A stretch of 5,006 bases of DNA from CAILUG01 sp038125665 (GTDB taxonomy: Bacteria > Pseudomonadota > Gammaproteobacteria > Pseudomonadales > Pseudohongiellaceae): contig JAYPEI010000040.1 of NCBI GenBank assembly GCA_038125665.1, forward strand, positions 1-5,006, in the 5' to 3' direction. Positions within the stretch are counted from its first letter, which is position 1, and each line of letters opens with the position of its first letter. This document shows, in pieces, positions 1-5,006 of the stretch. Under the pieces are notes generated by a model. That model had not been told where the DNA came from. It did no database searches and worked only from the letters and a program-made list of their open reading frames with translations. Both the position numbers and the translations under genes were made by a program.

Positions 1-56
1 TCCTGCTTAAGTTAGTGTTCATTTTTATTTGATAAGATGTCACTGCTGTTTTGTAG

Positions 57-410
57 GGAGACACGATTACAGCTGATACTGTTGTCTCGACAATTAGCCG
101 GTCAGAATATGACACAAGCGCTGTAAGAGCGACACTATCACGCCATGGTAGAGGCCACCATGGCCAAGGATTTGACGAGGGAAACCATGATGCTAACCTC
201 AATATAAGTGTAGTGAAAGTCAATGGCGATCTCCTTATAGTAAACACTAGCACTGAGAATACTGGTAATACTCATTTTCAAGTGTTTCGTGATGATGATG
301 GCGATGGAAACTGGACAGCTATTGCTGAGGGATATACAGATGGTGTGGTTGATATCGTTGGGCTATCAAATGCAGGTTTACTCGTACCAGCAGACGGCAT
401 AGTAGGTTAA
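57..410 (+). pseudogene. 3' part of an unrecognised gene with no normal start (possible pseudogene)
   Basis: I do not recognise this protein. The frame is open for 117 codons from just after a stop at 54-56 to TAA at 408-410. It contains no ATG or TTG; the first GTG is at 213 and has no good ribosome-binding site before it. The part upstream of 213 still looks like protein: a Ser/Thr-rich beginning, then a His/Gly-rich stretch (codons at about 141-191, with HGRGHHGQG), then alternating beta-type residues. At 291-311 it encodes DDDGDGN, an acidic pattern like calcium-binding DxDxDG loops. Three stops lie in frame upstream, at 30, 33 and 54. The simplest reading is the surviving 3' end of a longer gene damaged near position 57. 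A second option is a rare non-AUG start: AGGGAG at 55-60 lies five bases before an ATT codon at 66. A short intact gene from GTG 213 (65 residues) is the third. No signal peptide or membrane segment is visible. Confidence 0.45.
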
Positions 411-440
411 ATTTCTCTCACAGTGATCTTTTGTTAATTT

Positions 441-480
441 AGTGTAGAATCCCCCAACTAAATCATAGGGGTTCTACACT
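441..480 (+). promoter_or_regulatory. Imperfect hairpin ending one base before the exporter ATPase start
   Basis: The left arm is AGTGTAGAA, a bulged T at 450, then CCCC (441-454). The right arm is GGGGTTCTACACT (468-480). This gives 13 base pairs with one bulge and a 13-base loop. The start codon follows at 482. The only plausible Shine-Dalgarno sequence, AGGGG at 467-471, has its four G's paired in this stem, so the folded RNA would hide it. No T-run follows on either strand, so it is not a standard intrinsic terminator. It may be a translational switch, or at DNA level an operator, since a -10-like TAGAAT (445-450) lies in the left arm. The two readings conflict: a transcript started from that -10 would lack the left arm. 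Confidence 0.55.
467..471 (+). promoter_or_regulatory. Putative ribosome-binding site of the exporter ATPase gene, inside a stem
   Basis: AGGGG is the only purine-rich Shine-Dalgarno candidate upstream of ATG 482. Its 10-base spacer is slightly long. Its G's are the base of the right arm of the hairpin at 441-480 and pair with CCCC at 451-454. Confidence 0.45.
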
Positions 481-481
481 G

Positions 482-1246
482 ATGCCCATTCTACAAGCCA
501 AAAATTTGGTCAAGCGTTACCCGCTTCCTGACCTGTCGGGCAAACACTTTTTTGCTGTTAACAAAGTCTCACTCGCCATAAGCGCCGGAGAAATTTTCGG
601 TTTGCTCGGCCCGAATGGTGCTGGTAAAACCACCACGCTAGAAATGCTTGAGGGCCTAACTGATATAGATGAGGGTGAAGCAAATATTTGTGGATTTGAT
701 GTCACAAAAGACCCTCATAAAGTGAAAGAATTAATCGGAGTTCAGTTACAAGCAAATGAGTATTTTGATCATGTCAATTTACTTGAGCTTCTCAGCTTAT
801 TCACTCAACTCTATGGCCGCAGTCATGATGCGATGAGTTTGCTAGCTAAAGTCAATTTAGAAGAAAAAGCTAAAGCCAAACCTGCTCGACTTTCTGGGGG
901 CCAAAAACAGCGTTTTTCAATTGCCTGTGCTTTAGTGAATGAACCCAAGATACTTTTTTTGGACGAGCCTACAACAGGGCTAGATCCACAGGCTAAACAT
1001 AAGCTTTGGCAACTAGTCAGAGAGTTAAATGCTGCGGGGATGACTATTGTGCTTACCACTCATAATATGGAAGAGGCTGAAGCACTATGTCATCGGATCG
1101 CTATTATGGATCATGGTCATATCATAGCGGAGGGAGAACCTCTTGAGCTCATCATGCGACACGCCCCGGAGCCACCACAGGCTAGATCTCATGGAACACT
1201 GGAGGATGTATTTTTACACCTGACGGGTACTGCTTTGAGAGAATAG
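482..1246 (+). CDS. ABC-2 type exporter, ATP-binding subunit (DrrA-like)
   Basis: This is the cytoplasmic ATPase that powers an ABC-2 exporter; it should work with the permease encoded next to it. All nucleotide-binding motifs are present in order over 254 residues: Walker A GPNGAGKT (43-50), a Q-loop in GVQLQ (about 87-90), signature LSGGQ (137-141), Walker B ILFLDE (157-162), D-loop GLD (166-168) and the switch His in TTH (H194). Nothing catalytic is missing, so it should be active. The C-terminus GTLEDVFLHLTG is typical of the DrrA/CcmA-like exporter ATPases, whose members move drugs, polysaccharides or other hydrophobic compounds; the substrate here cannot be told. The length is somewhat short because the family's extra C-terminal domain is reduced. 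The start at 482 agrees with the family's N-terminus. Translation may be limited by the hairpin just upstream. The permease gene follows after 25 bases, indicating one operon. Confidence 0.95.
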   Translation: MPILQAKNLVKRYPLPDLSGKHFFAVNKVSLAISAGEIFGLLGPNGAGKTTTLEMLEGLTDIDEGEANICGFDVTKDPHKVKELIGVQLQANEYFDHVNLLELLSLFTQLYGRSHDAMSLLAKVNLEEKAKAKPARLSGGQKQRFSIACALVNEPKILFLDEPTTGLDPQAKHKLWQLVRELNAAGMTIVLTTHNMEEAEALCHRIAIMDHGHIIAEGEPLELIMRHAPEPPQARSHGTLEDVFLHLTGTALRE

Positions 1247-1271
1247 AGTCTGAATTGCTAAAGGATTTGGA

Positions 1272-2357
1272 ATGTCTGTCACCTTCACAATGATGAAAAC
1301 CTTTCTGAGGATTCTCTCAAGAGATCGTCAGGCATTGTTTTTCTCTTTATTTTTCCCGCTATTATTTATGTTTGCCTTCTCCTTCGGGAGTCGAGCTAAT
1401 GAAGAGAGTTTCACTTTAGGTTTTACTGATCTTGCAGGGAATGAGTTATCAGATGCTTTTATTAAAGCACTAAAAGAGGTTCCTGAGTTTAGTGTTGAAA
1501 CTGGTAATGAGAGTGATTTGCGCGAGAAAGTTGTCGATGGAGAGGTTAAACTGCTCTTAATTCTTCCGCCAGGTTTTCAAGATGCTGGATCGCCAGCAGA
1601 ATTAAAAGTAGTTGTCGATAAAGCGCAAGTTCGTGAGCTTGGACTCATCATGCCTATGCTAGAGCAAGTATTAGTGCAAGTAGAGAGGCAGTTACGAGGT
1701 GAAAAACCGCTATTTTCTATAGCGGTAGAGGATGTCAAAGCAAGGGCTCAGAATTACCTCAGTTTTTTAGTCCCTGGATTGCTAGCTTTTACTGTTATGC
1801 AAATTGCTATTGCTGGTAGTGGCTACAATATTGTGGAATACCGTCGTAAGGGAATTTTGAAGAGACTGTTCGTCACTCCATTGAGACCTTCTCAATTCAT
1901 AGGTGGACTTGTGTTGGCTAGGGGAGGCTTCTGTCTTGTACAGTTATCTGTACTGCTTCTGATAGCAGTTTTTGGGCTAGAGATAACTCTAGCAGGTCCA
2001 TTATTGCTTATTTATGTACTAATAATTCTAGGCACTGCCGTATTTCTAGGTATCGGTTTTGCTATGGGAAGTTTGGCTAAGACTCAGCAAAGTATTATGG
2101 CTTTAGGGAATTTGGTGACTTTCCCCCAGATGTTTTTGTCTGGTATTTTCTATCCTATTGATGTGTTACCTGAACTAGTACAGCCCATAGCCAATGCCTT
2201 ACCTCTTTCATTTGTAGCAAGAGGGTTACGTGAAGTTATAGTAAATGGAGCTGGATTAGTTGAGTTAGTCCCACAGTTGCTCGGGTTGTTAGTCTGGTTG
2301 ATGGTCTCTTTGTTATTTGCTGTACGCTTATTTAAATGGAAAGTAGTAGCTGCATAG
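1272..2357 (+). CDS. ABC-2 type exporter, permease subunit
   Basis: This is the inner-membrane channel subunit, partner of the ATPase gene 25 bases upstream. It has 361 residues with the ABC-2 layout: one membrane helix near the N-terminus (about 22-40), an extracytoplasmic domain (about 41-160), then a five-helix block (about 161-183, 209-233, 240-265, 274-294 and 333-353). EYRRKGILKRL (189-199), between the second and third helices, is the conserved cytoplasmic segment expected to contact the ATPase. The FYPIDVLP stretch (293-300) before the last helix is also typical. AAGGA at 1261-1265 lies six bases before ATG 1272, a good ribosome-binding site that fixes the start. A single full-length permease suggests a homodimer with two ATPase copies, as inferred from the family. 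The periplasmic loop resembles that of YhhJ/YbhR-type exporters, but I cannot assign a substrate. The stop at 2355-2357 is followed by an 80-base gap. Confidence 0.93.
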   Translation: MSVTFTMMKTFLRILSRDRQALFFSLFFPLLFMFAFSFGSRANEESFTLGFTDLAGNELSDAFIKALKEVPEFSVETGNESDLREKVVDGEVKLLLILPPGFQDAGSPAELKVVVDKAQVRELGLIMPMLEQVLVQVERQLRGEKPLFSIAVEDVKARAQNYLSFLVPGLLAFTVMQIAIAGSGYNIVEYRRKGILKRLFVTPLRPSQFIGGLVLARGGFCLVQLSVLLLIAVFGLEITLAGPLLLIYVLIILGTAVFLGIGFAMGSLAKTQQSIMALGNLVTFPQMFLSGIFYPIDVLPELVQPIANALPLSFVARGLREVIVNGAGLVELVPQLLGLLVWLMVSLLFAVRLFKWKVVAA

Positions 2358-2455
2358 CTTGAGTTTATTATTCTAATTCACTAATTCTTGCACCTTAAGT
2401 GCTTTAAGTTGGCGGGTAACTGCCCACTAAAAAATAAATGGAACGAGACATTATC
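2358..2455 (+). promoter_or_regulatory. Intergenic leader of the lipoprotein gene, with a small hairpin
   Basis: This gap separates the exporter operon from the lipoprotein gene. TCTAAT at 2372-2377 could be a -10 box, but no convincing -35 stands before it. A short imperfect hairpin lies at 2409-2430: TTGGCGGG, loop TAACTG, CCCACTAA, with one C-A mismatch and one G-U pair. A run of A's, not T's, follows it, so it is not an intrinsic terminator. No other site is evident, and the exporter transcript may read through. Confidence 0.3.
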
Positions 2456-4312
2456 ATGAAAATACAAATATTAAAGCAGATGCTGATAGCATTTTTCGCA
2501 ACAGGATTGTTAGCTTGTTCAGAGGAGCAAGATCTGCAGTCTCAACAAGATGCCGCATTGGGTGACATCAATGAAACTTCACGTTTGTCCCTCTGGCTTG
2601 ATGAGCAGTATGAGGAAAGCCTCTTACGTAGCCCTATGGAGCTGACTATGCTGGGGCGTCCAGAACGAAAAGATGAAATTGATGATATGTCGGTTGAATC
2701 TTTCTTGGAAGAACTAGCTTGGTATGAAGCTAGCGTGGCCGAAATGCTTGAATCTTTCGATTATGAGAAGCTCACTGATGACGGCAAGTTATCATTTGAC
2801 TTATGGGTGAGACAGTATGAGCGTCAGAAAGACTCTGTCCCCTTCATCTATTCAGGGCTTACTTTTGATCAAATGAATGGCGCTCAAAGTTTCTTCCCAA
2901 CCTTTTTGATTAATTTCCATTCCGTTGCTGAATATGAGGATATGCTTTCATACATAGCCAGAATTCAGGCCTCAGGTAGAGCCGCCGAGCAGTTACTGAC
3001 AATCGCTCGTGAATCTTCAAAAAAAGGTGTGCGCACTCCTTTATTTGCGCTTAAAGAAGTGGAGGCTCAATCCCAGAAAATCATTACTGGTGCACCCTTC
3101 GATGATAATAAGGATAGCGATATCTGGGCGGATATGAAGACAGAGATAGACACATTATTGACTAACGAGAAAATTACACAAGAACAAGCAGATTCATTGT
3201 TAGCTCAGGGTGAAGTAGCTTTAGTAGGTTCATTTAAGCCGGCCTATGAAAGTATTATCAGTTGGGCTCGTGCTGAAGAAGATTTAGCGCCAAAAATTTC
3301 ATCAGGGATAGGATCACAACCAGATGGGGAGGCTTACTATAATTACTTGCTCGCAAGAACCACCACCACAGATCTCACAGCGGATGAGATTCATGAAATT
3401 GGGTTAGCTGAAGTTGCGCGACTAAGACAAGATATGGAAAAAATCAAAGAGCAAGTAGGTTTTGAAGGAAGCTTACAGGAATTCTTTGCCCATATTAGAG
3501 ATGGCAAGTTCAACTACTATCCCGATACAGATGAGGGACGTCAGGCTTATATTGATGATGCCACCACAGTGATTGAAAATATCAAGCGGAACCTGCCATT
3601 GTTCTTCAATGTCCTACCTAAAGCTGACCTTGTTGTTAAAAGAGTTGAACCATTTCGTGAGCAAGATGGAGCTGCTCAACATTATTATTCAGGAACCCCT
3701 GACGGTAGTCGCCCTGGGATCTATTATGCTCATCTTTCAGATATGACAGCTATGCCTAAAAATCAGCTAGAAAATATTGCTTATCATGAAGGTATTCCTG
3801 GTCATCACATGCAAATATCTATCGCACAAGAACTGAAAAATATTCCAAAATTCCGTACACAGTTAGGTTTTACAGCTTATGTTGAGGGTTGGGCTTTGTA
3901 TTCTGAATTACTTGCAACAGAGTTCCCTGACACTTATTCAGATCCATATTCTCGCTTTGGTCAACTGACTGGAGAGAGCTGGCGGGCTATCCGCCTAGTG
4001 GTAGATACTGGTCTGCACTCCAAGGGCTGGACTGAGCAGGAAGCCATTGATTATTTTGCCGAGAATTCTCCAGAACCTATTGAGAGCATTACATCCGAGA
4101 TTCGTCGGTACATCGTTTACCCTGGGCAAGCCACTGGTTACAAGATTGGCATGTTGAAATTCTTAGAGTTACGACATAAAGCACAAGAGGCTTTAGGAGA
4201 TAAATTTGATTTGCGCGGATATCATGATACTGTTTTAGCAGGAGGAGCATTACCTCTTGATCTACTAGAACGAAGAGTTGATCAATGGATCGATGAGTTA
4301 AAAAATAATTAA
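2456..4312 (+). CDS. DUF885 family lipoprotein, putative zinc metallopeptidase
   Basis: This is a large exported lipoprotein of 618 residues from ATG 2456. The N-terminus MKIQILKQ, a hydrophobic stretch and the lipobox LLAC (18-21) form a lipoprotein signal peptide. The residue after the lipidated Cys21 is Ser, which favours outer-membrane sorting. The body matches the DUF885 family in length and in late motifs: HYYSGTPDGSRPGIYY (409-424), HEGIPGHH (444-451), YVEGWALYSE (475-484) and YPGQATGYKIG (555-565). H444, E445, H450 or H451, and E477 are the likely zinc-binding and catalytic set; the HE-to-His spacing is longer than in classical HExxH enzymes. Peptidase activity is a family-level inference and the substrate is unknown. 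An in-frame ATG at 2438 would add six residues (MERDII), but it has no ribosome-binding site and puts acidic residues before the signal peptide. ATG 2456 has weak GGA and GAG purine stretches upstream (2440-2447) and gives a normal signal. The gene appears intact. Confidence 0.88.
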   Translation: MKIQILKQMLIAFFATGLLACSEEQDLQSQQDAALGDINETSRLSLWLDEQYEESLLRSPMELTMLGRPERKDEIDDMSVESFLEELAWYEASVAEMLESFDYEKLTDDGKLSFDLWVRQYERQKDSVPFIYSGLTFDQMNGAQSFFPTFLINFHSVAEYEDMLSYIARIQASGRAAEQLLTIARESSKKGVRTPLFALKEVEAQSQKIITGAPFDDNKDSDIWADMKTEIDTLLTNEKITQEQADSLLAQGEVALVGSFKPAYESIISWARAEEDLAPKISSGIGSQPDGEAYYNYLLARTTTTDLTADEIHEIGLAEVARLRQDMEKIKEQVGFEGSLQEFFAHIRDGKFNYYPDTDEGRQAYIDDATTVIENIKRNLPLFFNVLPKADLVVKRVEPFREQDGAAQHYYSGTPDGSRPGIYYAHLSDMTAMPKNQLENIAYHEGIPGHHMQISIAQELKNIPKFRTQLGFTAYVEGWALYSELLATEFPDTYSDPYSRFGQLTGESWRAIRLVVDTGLHSKGWTEQEAIDYFAENSPEPIESITSEIRRYIVYPGQATGYKIGMLKFLELRHKAQEALGDKFDLRGYHDTVLAGGALPLDLLERRVDQWIDELKNN

Positions 4313-4325
4313 GAGAGAATAACTT

Positions 4326-4335
4326 TATATAAGAT
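4326..4335 (+). promoter_or_regulatory. Possible -10 region before the DUF6152-like gene
   Basis: TATATAAGAT lies in the 57-base gap after the lipoprotein gene, 35 bases before the next start codon. It contains TATAAG and TAAGAT, both near the -10 consensus. No matching -35 is visible at the right distance, so co-transcription with the lipoprotein gene is equally possible. Confidence 0.25.
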
Positions 4336-4355
4336 TTGCAGACATAACTGTTTTT

Positions 4356-4361
4356 GAGGGG
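4356..4361 (+). promoter_or_regulatory. Ribosome-binding site that decides the start of the last gene
   Basis: GAGGGG is a strong Shine-Dalgarno sequence eight bases before ATG 4370. It supports that start although it gives the protein an unusually long leader. Confidence 0.7.
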
Positions 4362-4369
4362 AAATAGTC

Positions 4370-5006
4370 ATGCTGGTGAAATTAGTCTGTGGCTCTTGGG
4401 GCTTAAAATTATGTATTCAATTAGTGTACAAGGTTGCCAGTCAATGCTGCCATGCTAAACAAGCATGGCAAACTATTAAAAGCATCAAAAGTTTTTTAGG
4501 TAATGCTTTTATTAGCCTAATGTTGTGCTTATTTGCGAAAAACCTCCAGGCACACCACGCCTTTGTCACAGAGTTTGATGACACTACCGATGGGCGCGTG
4601 GAAGGTATCATTACCAAAGTATGGTGGACAAATCCCCACATACGTTACGATGTAGAAATCACTACTTCGGAAGGAACTAAGGAACAGTGGTCATTGCATC
4701 CACCTGGAAATCTTCCAACTTATCGCCGCGAAAACTGGACAGCGGATACGCTTAAAGCTGGTGATCATGTAATTGCAACTGGTAATTTAGGACGTTTCAA
4801 TACTCCCAAGCTCTACGCTACCTGTATCATGTTGGACTCGGGGAGGAATCTGGGTCGTTGCGTTTCTCCGGCATCTGTTTCGAAGGTCACTGCAGATCCT
4901 AATGTTAACCACACCTATAAAGCTAAAGATTACGAAGTAGACATAACCGGGTTTTGGGATAACCGTTATAAATTTCAGACCACTGTTGACGATCTACAAC
5001 CAAAAC
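4370..5006 (+). CDS. Exported DUF6152-like protein, cut by the window edge
   Basis: The frame is open from ATG 4370 to the right edge (212 full codons) with no stop, so the gene is partial at its 3' end. Residues about 62-156 match the DUF6152 pattern: HHAF then EFD directly after the signal peptide, VEGIITKVWWTNPH (77-90), a W-containing strand EQWSLHPPG (105-113), LKAGDHVIATG (128-138), and RFNTPKLYA (142-150). The family has no firmly known function; it is a small secreted beta-rich protein. Beyond residue 190, DITGFWDNRYKFQTTV starts a second segment that continues outside the window. The signal peptide core is about 42-56, with likely cleavage after LQA (A61), giving a mature protein beginning His-His. 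About 40 residues precede that core, far more than normal, and they include four cysteines (7, 15, 26 and 27). The start rests on the strong ribosome-binding site; the only later ATG (4520) would cut into the signal core. Confidence 0.8.
   Translation, partial: MLVKLVCGSWGLKLCIQLVYKVASQCCHAKQAWQTIKSIKSFLGNAFISLMLCLFAKNLQAHHAFVTEFDDTTDGRVEGIITKVWWTNPHIRYDVEITTSEGTKEQWSLHPPGNLPTYRRENWTADTLKAGDHVIATGNLGRFNTPKLYATCIMLDSGRNLGRCVSPASVSKVTADPNVNHTYKAKDYEVDITGFWDNRYKFQTTVDDLQPK
4448..4470 (+). repeat. Perfect 9-bp inverted repeat in the leader of the DUF6152-like gene
   Basis: TGCCATGCT (4448-4456), loop AAACA, AGCATGGCA (4462-4470). It lies at codons 27-34, in the unusual N-terminal extension. The nearest T-run (4492-4497) is over 20 bases away, too far for a terminator. 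Confidence 0.7.
4477..4511 (+). repeat. Second inverted repeat in the same leader
   Basis: TAAAAGCAT (4477-4485) and ATGCTTTTA (4503-4511) are exact reverse complements with a 17-base loop that itself contains AAAA and TTTTTT. It begins six bases after the first inverted repeat and spans codons 36-48, up to the signal-peptide core. Confidence 0.55.

Noticed and set aside
37..126. Short + strand frame (29 residues) starting at ATG 37
   Set aside because: It has no good ribosome-binding site and no recognisable features, and it overlaps the more protein-like frame from 57.
143..165. Two CCATGG sites and a short GGCCA/TGGCC palindrome
   Set aside because: They fall in the His/Gly-rich coding stretch and are explained by repeated CAT-GG(N) and GGC-CAC codons.
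441..480. Intrinsic terminator of the first gene
   Set aside because: The stem is strong but no T-run follows it on either strand, and the next start codon begins two bases after it.
517..705. Open frame on the - strand inside the ATPase gene
   Set aside because: It is the antisense shadow of a clearly conserved ABC ATPase and has no recognisable protein features.
823..1059. Open frame on the - strand inside the ATPase gene
   Set aside because: It lies opposite the signature and Walker B region of the real gene and is low-complexity Ser/Leu/Ala-rich, as expected of a shadow.
482..2357. Antibiotic self-resistance or toxin-export island
   Set aside because: The ATPase-permease pair resembles DrrAB, but no biosynthetic, toxin or immunity gene is in the window, so the substrate cannot be assigned.
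4441..4641. Open frame on the - strand near the right end
   Set aside because: It is opposite the DUF6152-like gene, whose + strand frame has family motifs and a strong ribosome-binding site.

Overview
The window looks like a stretch of a moderately AT-rich gammaproteobacterial chromosome. The protein families present (a DUF885 lipoprotein, a DUF6152-type exported protein and a DrrAB-like ABC-2 exporter) fit a marine gammaproteobacterium, but that placement is inference from style and gene content. All convincing genes are on the + strand.

Layout. Positions 1-410 hold the 3' part of an unrecognised gene: a protein-like open frame runs from 57 to a stop at 408-410, with no ATG or TTG and a first GTG only at 213, so it is either broken or starts unusually. 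Positions 411-481 are intergenic and carry a long imperfect hairpin (441-480) ending one base before the next start codon. Positions 482-2357 are a two-gene operon for an ABC-2 type exporter, ATPase then permease, 25 bases apart. After an 80-base gap, 2456-4312 encodes a large lipoprotein of the DUF885 putative metallopeptidase family. After a further 57 bases, a gene starting at 4370 runs off the right edge; it encodes a secreted DUF6152-like protein with an unusually long N-terminal leader containing two inverted repeats in its DNA.

How they fit together. The ATPase and permease should assemble into one inner-membrane exporter of unknown substrate. The DUF885 and DUF6152 products should both act outside the cytoplasm, one lipid-anchored and one in the periplasm or outside. 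I see no intrinsic terminator between genes, so read-through along the + strand is possible, but a shared pathway is not demonstrated.

I found no tRNA, rRNA, CRISPR array, insertion sequence or obvious new multi-gene system. The best leads are the hairpin that would hide the exporter's ribosome-binding site, the odd leader of the DUF6152-like gene, its predicted His-His mature N-terminus, and the startless first frame.
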